Shown: positions 24,053-31,246 of the stretch, one piece after another
Layout of the letters: each line of letters starts with the position of its first letter
How positions within the stretch are numbered: the first letter of the stretch is position 1
Source of the DNA: Nitrospira sp.
GTDB lineage: Bacteria > Nitrospirota > Nitrospiria > Nitrospirales > Nitrospiraceae
Direction: 5' to 3'
Assembly (NCBI GenBank): GCA_005116945.1
Contig: SWDH01000044.1
Coordinates: forward strand, 60,972 to 124,971
Length of the DNA: 64,000 nt
Position numbers and translations under genes: made by a program
Notes under the pieces: model-generated
What the model saw: the letters and a program-made list of their open reading frames with translations, nothing else
Database searches by the model: none
What the model was told of the DNA's origin: nothing

Positions 24053-24771
24053 ATGCCACGTCGCTCACGCCTCGCCGCTGGAGACCTCGCCTATCACGTC
24101 CTCAAACACCGAGGCGGGCGACTCCCCTTGTTTGAGCAACCCGCTGACTACGCCGCCTCTGAGAAGATTCTCGCCGAGGCTCACGCCCAGACCAGGATCC
24201 GAATCGTCGCCTATTGCTTGATGCCGAATCACTGGCATCTCCTCCTCTCGCCTCGACAGGATGGAGAACTCTCCGAGGTGCCGCGGTAGATCACGGTCAC
24301 CCATACGCGACGCTGGCATGTCACCATCGCACTACCGGTACCGGCCCAGTCTATCAAGGCCGTTTCAAGTCGTTTCCCATACAATCCAATGAGCACTTCC
24401 AAAAGGTTGCACGGTATGTGGAACGTCCTGCGCTGCGGGCAAAGTTGGTCACCCGAGCAGAAGACTTGAAGTGGTCCAGCCTCTGGCACCGAGATCAGGA
24501 AGACGCTAAAATGACGGCTTGGCTGAGCGACTGGCCCGTTGAACGCCCACGGGACTGGATAGCGCGGGTGAATCGCCCCGACGCCATGTCAGAACTGGAG
24601 TCTCTCAGACTAAACGTGCAACGAGGCCGGCCCTTCGGCGACAAAACTTGGGTGAGACGGATGGCAAAAACCGTTTGGCCTGGATTCGACCTTGCGCCTG
24701 CGGGGATGCCCGAAAGGCTCTTGAACACTGACGCCCCTGTCGTGCATCCTCGATGCTCGACTCAACCATGA
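24053..24771 (+). pseudogene. REP-associated tyrosine transposase (RAYT) remnant
   Basis: The first part reads MPRRSRLAAGDLAYHVLKHRGGR and contains IVAYCLMPNHWHLLLSP, the HUH metal-binding motif of Y1/RAYT transposases. The frame then meets TAG at 24287 where the family has Trp. A single-base frameshift near 24315 follows, after which the frame resumes as HHRTTGTGPVYQGRFKSFPIQSNEHFQKVARYVERPALRAKLV, with the conserved YVERN-like tyrosine region and a long C-terminus. Two lesions make it inactive. RAYTs move or maintain REP palindromes, and family A repeats flank it within this region, consistent with a former autonomous partner. It lies within 5 bp of the rhodanese gene. Confidence 0.88.
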
Positions 24772-24775
24772 CCCC

Positions 24776-25333
24776 GTGACAGAAACCTCGAACCTGTTCC
24801 GGCCACGGCTGCCGATGCGATATCCCATGATTCTTGGATTGGTTGTGCTGGGATTGCTCCTCTTCTTGTGGGGACGTCACCTCCGCGCGCCGACTCATGT
24901 GAGCGATACGGCCTATGACCTGCTGCTGTCCACCCTGTTGTCGCACAGCGTGCCGGAAGTCTCGGCCGCCACTATCGTATCAGGGCAGTATCGTTTACTC
25001 GATGCCCGAGCCTACCGGGAATTTGAAGTGAGCCATATTGCAGGAGCGACCTGGGTGGGTTACGACGACTTCAATATGGACCGGCTAGCTGGAATCGCGA
25101 AGCAGATTCCAGTGGCAGTCTATTGTTCGGTGGGATATCGCAGTGAACGCATCGCCGAAAGACTTCGCCAGCAAGGATACACCAACGTCGTCAACGTCTA
25201 TGGCGGCATCTTCGAGTGGGTGAATAGGGGGCACTCCGTTGTGACCGAAAGAGGCGCTGAAACAGAGATGGTGCACGCGTACTCAAAGTTCTGGGGTATC
25301 TGGCTCAAGCGCGGAGCTCCAATCTATCAATGA
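24776..25333 (+). CDS. Membrane-anchored rhodanese-domain protein
   Basis: A 185-residue protein (GTG start, or ATG at 24815) with one N-terminal membrane helix (YPMILGLVVLGLLLFLWG). A single rhodanese domain follows: LLDARAYREFEVSHIAGATWVGYDD, then the active-site loop VAVYCSVGYRSERIAERL with its catalytic Cys, and NVYGGIFEWVNRGH. Rhodaneses move sulfane sulfur or act as thiol carriers; this one faces the periplasm if the anchor is in the usual orientation. It starts directly after the transposase remnant, so its own promoter may have been lost or replaced. The MauE-like gene lies convergently downstream. Confidence 0.88.
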   Translation: MTETSNLFRPRLPMRYPMILGLVVLGLLLFLWGRHLRAPTHVSDTAYDLLLSTLLSHSVPEVSAATIVSGQYRLLDARAYREFEVSHIAGATWVGYDDFNMDRLAGIAKQIPVAVYCSVGYRSERIAERLRQQGYTNVVNVYGGIFEWVNRGHSVVTERGAETEMVHAYSKFWGIWLKRGAPIYQ

Positions 25334-25613
25334 AGAAACACTCCCACAGCCCTAATACTCTACCTATCTAGAATATCTTGCTATGAGGGGAAACGCGTGA
25401 AGACAACAAAGGGGTCGGGAGTCTTTACTTGCGGACATATTTCCCAGTGCGCGTACCCTGCTGCCCTAACCCACATTATTCATGACTGTTCGTCGAGAAA
25501 TCGCCGAGCCGCGTCGTGTGATCAAAAGGGGTCGGGATGAGCTGATCCCTTTAGTTCAACCAAGACTCTCGGGAAGACCGCTCTCGATCGGTTCTACGGA
25601 AAGAACCGGCGCG
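25334..25613. other. Intergenic stretch with two family A repeats
   Basis: AAAGGGGTCGGGAGTCTTT is at 25408-25426 and a shorter AAAAGGGGTCGGGA is at 25524-25537. I see no gene. Confidence 0.75.
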
Positions 25614-26036
25614 TTATTGGGAGCGCGATGGGGTGTTGATGCAGCGCCATAGAGCATACGACATGCCGACAAGTACGAGGTCTTCAAGCGGAGAGTACCA
25701 GCGCAGCGGCTGAGGAAAGAAGCGTCCGAAGCACCCGCAGTTTGGAATATCGAGCCCGCGCAGCAGCGATATCGTCATCCAGGCCGCATAGCCGAGATTG
25801 AGTGCCGCGCAAGCCAGGGCTCCGATTCTGAGGTTCCAGCCCGACAACAGCCACAATGCGAGCGCCCATTCGACGCCGATCACCGACCATGCCAGCGGCC
25901 ACAGCCAATCGAGAGGAACTGCGTCATAGGTCGTGAGCACCGCGACAAATCCCGCAAGGTCGAGCGACTTCCCCAACGCCGAGGCCAACACAACACCAGC
26001 GATGAGGATACGAAGAATCCAACAGGAGACAGTCAT
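25614..26036 (-). CDS. MauE/DoxX-like membrane protein
   Basis: From ATG 26036 (about 140 residues) this is a four-helix membrane protein of the MauE/DoxX type: CWILRILIAGVVLASALGKSLDL opens helix 1, WLWPLAWSVIGVEWALALWLL is helix 2, and further helices follow. The conserved NCGCFGRFF turn is typical of MauE-like proteins, which supply reductant or disulfides for periplasmic cofactor or thiol chemistry. Upstream in-frame codons to 26159 look non-coding. The convergent rhodanese gene suggests a shared periplasmic sulfur/thiol role, but this is only context. Confidence 0.8.
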   Translation of the reverse strand: MTVSCWILRILIAGVVLASALGKSLDLAGFVAVLTTYDAVPLDWLWPLAWSVIGVEWALALWLLSGWNLRIGALACAALNLGYAAWMTISLLRGLDIPNCGCFGRFFPQPLRWYSPLEDLVLVGMSYALWRCINTPSRSQ

Positions 26037-26365
26037 GAGAGACGATTGTACGCGCGAAGGGGAACGCTCCGCCACTCTCTCTTCACGTTTCAGGGTCTGG
26101 CCTGAGCAACGTATTTGGAAGGAAAGAATGCTGGTCAAGTCTATTCTTCGCAGGCTCATACTCTACTTCACGAGGGAGCACATACGTCGCATGCAGGGCA
26201 ACGTTGTATACCACCGCGTGGTGAACACAGATAGAAACGGCAGGAGTACAGCGCCAACGCAGCGGGCGCAGGCGATGAGTTCGATGAGATAGCCGTGTGC
26301 GCCAAGTCAGGCGGATGAGGCTGACACCACTGGTATCCTTCCTGCGATCTCGATACAATTGGCGC
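26037..26365. other. Divergent intergenic stretch
   Basis: About 330 bp between the MauE-like and oxidoreductase genes. I see no gene and no clear repeat. It should hold both promoters. Confidence 0.45.
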
Positions 26366-27631
26366 ATGTCGGGATCGGCCCCACACGTCATCGTCATCGG
26401 CGCCGGTGTGGCCGGATTGGCCTGTGCGCGCGGGCTTACGATTCACGGGATCACACCGCTGGTATTGGAAGCCTCCGACGCCGTAGGCGGGCGCGTCCGA
26501 ACCGATCTGATGAACGGCTATCGGTTGGATCACGGCTTCCAGGTCTTACTCACGGGGTATCCCGAAGTCACCCGTCAACTCGACCTCCCCTCGTTACGAT
26601 TACAGCCCTTCCATCCCGGAGCATCCGTGCGGTGTCAGGGGACATTCCATCGGCTGAGTGATCCACTGCGTCAACCGCTTGATGCGCCCGCAATACTCTT
26701 GGGGCCGATTGGAAGCCTCGGCGACAAATTACGCATGCTGCGCCTCACCCGTGACGCGCAGCACAAGACCCTCTGTCAGCATGTCGGCGGACCATCGACG
26801 TCTACTCAGAACGTTCTGGCGAGCTACGGATTGTCTGAGACGATGTGCCGGAGATTTCTGCACCCCTTTTTACATGGCGTGTTCCTCGATGAGGCGCTTG
26901 CCACGCCGGCATGGATTTTTGAGCACGTCTGGGCATCGTTCGCGCAGGGCAACGTCGCCTTGCCGCAGGAAGGCATGGGCGCTATTCCACGGCAACTTGC
27001 CAATGGGCTCCATTCGGTAAGTGTGCGCATGAACGCCCCAGTGACGGAGATCGATGGCACGAGCGTGACGTTGGTGAGCGGAGAACGACTGGCAGCGGAT
27101 GTCGTAGTGCTTGCCACTGATTGGTCGACCGCTGCGATACTTCAGGGGACGCCGCCCCCGTCTTCTGGCCGGACGGCAATCACCGTCTATTACAGCGCTC
27201 CACAACCTCCGCTGTCAGGCCCCTGGCTGGTGCTGAACGGAGAGGAAGAAGGGCCCGTCAATCATCTCTGTGTGCTGAGTGAGGTGGCCCCAAGCTATGC
27301 CCCAGCCGGCCGAAGCCTGATCGCCGTGAGCCTGCGGCCCCGGACACCAGAACCGGACCAACAAGAGTTGGCCGTACGGCGGTACTTGGCGGAGTGGTTC
27401 GGAGGGGCTGTAGATGCCTGGCACTATCTACGGACGGATCGAGTGACTTCGTCACTGCCGCCCTTGAACGTGCTACCGCCAACAGCACCGACATCGGTGT
27501 GCGAACTGCGCTCAGGTCTCTTTGCTTGTGGGGATTACCTGAGTACGGGTACACTTGATGCCGCTCTGTGGTCGGGGCGGATTACCGCGGATGCCATTGC
27601 TGAACGGCTTGGGGTGCCACAGCCGGCTTGA
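26366..27631 (+). CDS. FAD-dependent amine-oxidase/phytoene-desaturase-like oxidoreductase
   Basis: A 421-residue flavoprotein. The FAD-binding fold is intact at the start (HVIVIGAGVAGLACARGLTIHGITPLVLEASDAVGGRVRTD), with the GGR motif and DHGFQVLL. The C-terminal FAD box is GLFACGDYLSTGTLDAALWSGRITADAI. These features place it with NAD(P)-binding/amine oxidase-type desaturases, which oxidise carotenoids, sterols or amines. No carotenoid gene is nearby, so the substrate is unknown. ATG 26366 is used because the FAD motif starts at residue 8; the open frame upstream is not conserved-looking. Confidence 0.88.
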   Translation: MSGSAPHVIVIGAGVAGLACARGLTIHGITPLVLEASDAVGGRVRTDLMNGYRLDHGFQVLLTGYPEVTRQLDLPSLRLQPFHPGASVRCQGTFHRLSDPLRQPLDAPAILLGPIGSLGDKLRMLRLTRDAQHKTLCQHVGGPSTSTQNVLASYGLSETMCRRFLHPFLHGVFLDEALATPAWIFEHVWASFAQGNVALPQEGMGAIPRQLANGLHSVSVRMNAPVTEIDGTSVTLVSGERLAADVVVLATDWSTAAILQGTPPPSSGRTAITVYYSAPQPPLSGPWLVLNGEEEGPVNHLCVLSEVAPSYAPAGRSLIAVSLRPRTPEPDQQELAVRRYLAEWFGGAVDAWHYLRTDRVTSSLPPLNVLPPTAPTSVCELRSGLFACGDYLSTGTLDAALWSGRITADAIAERLGVPQPA

Positions 27632-27674
27632 ATGGTCCATCAGGCGCGCCTCACAAAACCCGACAGCACGCCTG

Positions 27675-28106
27675 TCAAAGCCCGCAGGCGATTCTCATGA
27701 ACCCCGCCGTTGCCGTGCCGGGTGACACGACAGCCATGGAGTTGGAACCGCCCGTTGTGTGCACGACCGAACCTGCCCCCATCTGCCCTGAATACCAGGT
27801 CGTCTTGAGCGGCTGGCTTTTCTGATTTTGGCAGTCGTATTCACGCGAGGTGATCTTCGAAAGAGCCGGCGCTGCGCCACCTTCAATCTGCGGCGTCTTG
27901 TAGTCGAGTAAATCTGACATCGTCACCGTTTCATCCGCCTTGCGAACGCTGCCGTGGTCTGCGTAGTAGACATAGGCATCCATTTCCCCGACCTTCGACC
28001 AATCTGCCGCCGACTTGGTGGCTGAACCAGACGGCGCATCACTTCCGGTGCAGGCTGTCAGCAACGCGCAACTTAATAGCGCAATTGAGTATCGTATTCC
28101 GCTCAT
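27675..28106 (-). CDS. Lipoprotein of the surface-adhesin E-like family
   Basis: A 143-residue lipoprotein: the signal peptide ends in the lipobox LLTAC (Cys19). The mature part has the pattern of the surface-adhesin protein E/NlpE-like small lipoproteins: WSKVGEMDAYVYYADHGSVRKADETVTMSDLLDYKTPQ, then a conserved SREYDCQNQKSQPLKTTWYSGQMG with one cysteine. Such proteins often appear as several copies per genome in environmental bacteria, with unknown roles. It is convergent with the oxidoreductase gene. Confidence 0.75.
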   Translation of the reverse strand: MSGIRYSIALLSCALLTACTGSDAPSGSATKSAADWSKVGEMDAYVYYADHGSVRKADETVTMSDLLDYKTPQIEGGAAPALSKITSREYDCQNQKSQPLKTTWYSGQMGAGSVVHTTGGSNSMAVVSPGTATAGFMRIACGL

Positions 28107-28422
28107 ATCCCTCGACTATACAGTGGACCGAGGCGATCACTATACCACAGCGCCGAACGGCTCAACCTATCGCCTCAAGCCGTCGCGCGTTTTCTGTCGT
28201 TGAGCAATCGACTCTTCGTACATGCTCCGCAGAAGATGACTAAAAGGAGTCGGGAGTCTTTGTTTGCCGATCTAAGCTAGGACAGGTCTTGCCCGCCGAC
28301 ACCCCACCCTGCCTTTGCTAAGCTTGTCAAAGGGCCCTGCAGCCGCCACGCCCTCCGGCTCTATTTCCCTCATGCGCAGAATCCTGCGCTCTTGCGTGCC
28401 CCTTCCGATTCCCCCACAGCCT
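28107..28422. other. Intergenic stretch with one family A repeat
   Basis: AAAAGGAGTCGGGAGTCTTT lies at 28242-28261 followed by GTTTG. No gene is seen. The higBA promoter starts at its right end. Confidence 0.7.
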
Positions 28423-28441
28423 TGTCAAGCTATACTTGACA
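28423..28441. promoter_or_regulatory. Probable HigA operator
   Basis: TGTCAAG-CTATA-CTTGACA is a perfect inverted repeat with 7-bp arms and a 5-bp spacer. It overlaps a TATACT -10-like hexamer and lies 29 bp before higB. This is the expected site for autorepression by the antitoxin. Confidence 0.75.
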
Positions 28442-28470
28442 GCTCGGCCTGACAAGCGCAGGATAACCGG

Positions 28471-28749
28471 GTGATTGAGAATTTCAAGCACAAGGGGCTG
28501 GCACAATTCTTTGAAGACGATGATCGCCGGAAGTTGCCCGCATCGCAGATCGATAAAATTGGCCGTATCCTGGCAAGGCTGAACGAAGCGATAACCATTC
28601 AAGATATGGGACTGCCAGGCTATCGGCTCCATCCCTTGAGAGGAGAATTAGCCGGCTTCTGGTCTGTGACCGTATCAGGGAATTGGCGAATCATTTTCCG
28701 ATTCGAGAACGGCAGTGCCTACGGCGTGGATCTTGTGGACTATCACTAA
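28471..28749 (+). CDS. higB: HigB-type RelE-superfamily mRNA interferase toxin
   Basis: A 92-residue toxin of the HigB/RelE fold that cleaves mRNA in the ribosome. Typical phrases are MIENFKHKGLAQFFEDDDRRKLPASQIDKIGRIL, PGYRLHPLRGELAGFWSVTVSGNWRIIFRF and a C-terminal GVDLVDYH with the catalytic-type His/Tyr end. It uses a GTG start. It comes first in the operon, toxin before antitoxin, as is usual for HigBA. The pair is intact and likely functional. Confidence 0.94.
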   Translation: MIENFKHKGLAQFFEDDDRRKLPASQIDKIGRILARLNEAITIQDMGLPGYRLHPLRGELAGFWSVTVSGNWRIIFRFENGSAYGVDLVDYH

Positions 28750-28761
28750 AGGAGTTCGACG

Positions 28762-29061
28762 ATGCGCATGAAGAACCCACCGCACCCTGGATTGTCGGTC
28801 CGACATGACTGCCTTGAACCGCTCGGATTGTCGATCGCGGAGGGGGCCAAGGTGCTGGGTGTCACGCGACAGGCAATGAACAATCTAGTGACCGGCAAGG
28901 CCGGGATTTCAGCCGAAATGGCAATCCGCCTCGAAAAGGCGTTTGGTGGCGGTGCAGAGACATGGCTACGGATGCAGGCCGCATACGATCTGGCCCAAGC
29001 GGAAAAGCACACGGGAAAGATCAAGGTTCGGCGTGTAAAGGATGCCTTGATACCCGCCTAA
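28762..29061 (+). CDS. higA: HigA-type XRE antitoxin
   Basis: A 99-residue helix-turn-helix antitoxin that neutralises HigB and represses the operon. The DNA-binding part is LGLSIAEGAKVLGVTRQAMNNLVTGKAGISAEMAIRLEKAFGGGAETWLRMQAAYDLAQAE, typical of HigA. AAAGGAG precedes ATG 28762, 12 bp after the toxin stop. The palindrome at 28423-28441 is the likely target. Confidence 0.94.
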   Translation: MRMKNPPHPGLSVRHDCLEPLGLSIAEGAKVLGVTRQAMNNLVTGKAGISAEMAIRLEKAFGGGAETWLRMQAAYDLAQAEKHTGKIKVRRVKDALIPA

Positions 29062-29111
29062 TCGTCAGCCCAGAGTCAACGACTGGACAATGAGGGGGAA
29101 GAAGAACAACG

Positions 29112-29150
29112 AAAGGGGTCGAACGAAAGGGGTCGGGAGTCTTTGTTTGG
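29112..29150 (+). repeat. REP-like family A, doubled copy
   Basis: GAAAGGGGTCGAACGAAAGG contains a short unit followed by a full AAAGGGGTCGGGAGTCTTT and then GTTTGG. It lies beyond the truncated 3' end of the wbqC-like gene. Confidence 0.78.
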
Positions 29151-29168
29151 ATGGATAGAGGGTGAATT

Positions 29169-29720
29169 CTAATTACAAGTGCAACACCGGCAGCGACGAG
29201 GGGATTTGGGTGGGGCCCCACCAGGACCGGAGAGATATCCCGATGCGCCGACGGCATGACACAGATCGATTAACCGATCGGTAGGCTCTTCACGCGCCCC
29301 CCACTCCGACGCACAACGGACAGGCGTCGTAATTCCGTATGCTCTAAGTAGCCACCGAAGGACCCTCATATTCAGCTCATGCAATCGTTCCCATGGCATG
29401 GCATAGAGGCTGAGCAATTCCGGAAGGTAGCGGTCACGGAATGGCGCCTGCGCATAATGCATCTCGATGGCATGTCGGTGCTGACGTTGCCAATTCACAG
29501 CTTGGTTGACCTGAACATCTTTCACCAGTTGGCCAAACCGATGAAGGACCGGTACGGTCACCCATTGGCAACCGCCCGCGGTTCTGATTCGATTACGATT
29601 TTGCCACTCGTTCTTCTTGAACTGCACTGAATCCAACGCGATGAAGAGATCGGCCTGATCGATCTTGTCCAGATACCCAAGCCAGGGTAGAAACTGCGGT
29701 TGATGAATCGTCACGCGCAT
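29169..29720 (-). CDS. WbqC-like family protein, C-terminus lost
   Basis: WbqC-like proteins occur in O-antigen and polysaccharide loci; the function is unproven, possibly transfer or activation. The opening MRVTIHQPQFLPWLGYLDKIDQADLFIALDSVQFKKNEWQNRNRI is characteristic. The expected C-terminal third after YLSGPGG is missing. The frame gives APPKSPRRCRCCTCN and stops, while another frame (PLVAAGVALVIRIHP) still resembles the family for a few residues before family A repeats begin at 29150. I infer a frameshift plus truncation. The 183 residues compare with about 230 in the family. It is probably non-functional. Confidence 0.75.
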   Translation of the reverse strand: MRVTIHQPQFLPWLGYLDKIDQADLFIALDSVQFKKNEWQNRNRIRTAGGCQWVTVPVLHRFGQLVKDVQVNQAVNWQRQHRHAIEMHYAQAPFRDRYLPELLSLYAMPWERLHELNMRVLRWLLRAYGITTPVRCASEWGAREEPTDRLIDLCHAVGASGYLSGPGGAPPKSPRRCRCCTCN

Positions 29721-29730
29721 TGATGGTGCC

Positions 29731-31233
29731 TTAGCTCATAGCCTTCAGCGGAAGAATCGGCTCCACAACAATGGGGTTACTCAACAGTTCGCCACTGCCG
29801 GTGATCTCCACTCGATAGGTGATCCGCTCTGCGATTGGCGCGTGTGTGTCCGGCCAGTCGATGCGAAACGGCGTCTGACCGGCCAATTGCGCGAGTATCT
29901 GGCCGGAGCGAATCACCCGCACCTTCACAGGGTGACGGCCGAGATCGGTTGCCGTGACAGAGAGTCGAATCATGAGATCTCGCGCCCCACCAGGATCAAG
30001 CCTGTCACCGACCGATGCCGATCTGGTTCCGCCATGGCACATGACTTGGAACTCATCTAATCGAAGTTGAACATGCTGATCGCCATCCCCCACCGCATAG
30101 GAATGACCGGACTGAAGCGCCTCGAGAAGACCGGCAGCTGTTCGCTCTTTCACCCTGAGCACCGTTACAAGTCGATGCAAATCCTTCCCCGCATCCGTGA
30201 ATCCATGAAACGCAAGTTCCCCGATCAGCACAGGGGGCGAGCGCTGTTCACTGATGGGCAATTGGAGCAACCGGTCCCATAATTCACCTGGCTTCACGCC
30301 TGTTCGTCCATCCTGATAGAGCCCCCCAAATCCGGTATACCCCGTCGTCTGTAGCAACGACTCAAGATGGGGCTCCGTCTTAACGGTAACAGTTCCCAAC
30401 GGGCCAGCAGCATATTCATGAAAGTCTCGCGCTTCTGTCATCGACCAAAAAACAAGCCCACCCTTCGCCCTCACATCGTCGATCAGGGCCTGATAGGGAC
30501 GATACCCCAACCGGTCATCATATGAACTAAACGCAGGCTGGCTCAGGGGCCAGGCATTCGCCACGAGCGCCACCGCAAGGACGATCAGCACACAAGCGAT
30601 AGCCCGCCGGAGCGATCGCCGATCGGGATTACGCCGGAACGGCCTCCACAACCAGACGGCTGGAATAGCCAACAACATCGGCACACCATTCACGGCTCCT
30701 CGCCAATCGAATGTGTAGGAGGATGGATTCCCACTCGCCGGAAGGGATCGATAGTCATCCGGCTTGGTGAGACCGATCACCAGAAGATTGCGTTGAGCAT
30801 TATGCAATGTCAACGTTCGATCCAGAATCGAGCCGGTCCAATAGTAATAGGGGGCAACCTCGACTCCGGGTAGGATGATCAGCTTCGGGTGACGGCTCTG
30901 CGCTGCCGCGATCTCGTCCAAGTACCGTTCGATTCCATATTCCAGCACAGAGGGAAAGCTGACGTGTTGTTTTAAAAGGCCCGGCAACGGCCACAATCCA
31001 TACTCATAACGCAGAGAAAAATTGTCGGTCAGAATCAGCGCATCCAGGCCGAGTCCTTCCGCCCGTTCAGCCAACGCTTCAACGGTCAAATCACCGGTGC
31101 TGGCAGAACTATGCACATGCACCGTAGCCAGCAACTGCTGCCGCACTTCCGATGTCTGCGCTCTTACATCGAAACCTGACAAAAATAACGGCATGATCAC
31201 GAACGCCACTATCAATCGATAGGTACGATTCAT
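29731..31233 (-). CDS. PHP-domain membrane protein
   Basis: About 500 residues from ATG 31233; an earlier in-frame start at 31287 overlaps the preceding gene. It has a signal peptide or anchor (YRLIVAFVIMPLFLSGFDVRA). A PHP metallo-phosphoesterase-like domain follows, starting TVHVHSSASTGDLTVEALAERAEGLGLDALILTDN, with the HxH metal motif intact. In the middle lies a membrane-spanning part (LLAIPAVWLWRPF and ACVLIVLAVALVANAW), so the PHP domain seems extracytoplasmic. The C-terminal part is a beta-rich domain. PHP proteins in polysaccharide loci can act as tyrosine phosphatases (CpsB/Wzb role), but this one is larger, so that role is only a hypothesis. Confidence 0.72.
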   Translation of the reverse strand: MNRTYRLIVAFVIMPLFLSGFDVRAQTSEVRQQLLATVHVHSSASTGDLTVEALAERAEGLGLDALILTDNFSLRYEYGLWPLPGLLKQHVSFPSVLEYGIERYLDEIAAAQSRHPKLIILPGVEVAPYYYWTGSILDRTLTLHNAQRNLLVIGLTKPDDYRSLPASGNPSSYTFDWRGAVNGVPMLLAIPAVWLWRPFRRNPDRRSLRRAIACVLIVLAVALVANAWPLSQPAFSSYDDRLGYRPYQALIDDVRAKGGLVFWSMTEARDFHEYAAGPLGTVTVKTEPHLESLLQTTGYTGFGGLYQDGRTGVKPGELWDRLLQLPISEQRSPPVLIGELAFHGFTDAGKDLHRLVTVLRVKERTAAGLLEALQSGHSYAVGDGDQHVQLRLDEFQVMCHGGTRSASVGDRLDPGGARDLMIRLSVTATDLGRHPVKVRVIRSGQILAQLAGQTPFRIDWPDTHAPIAERITYRVEITGSGELLSNPIVVEPILPLKAMS

Positions 31234-31246
31234 CACTTCCTTATTC

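Noticed and set aside
28423..28470. A second promoter with TTGACA as -35 and GATAAC as -10 for higB
   Set aside because: It would start transcription almost at the start codon; the TATACT inside the operator fits better, so this is left open.
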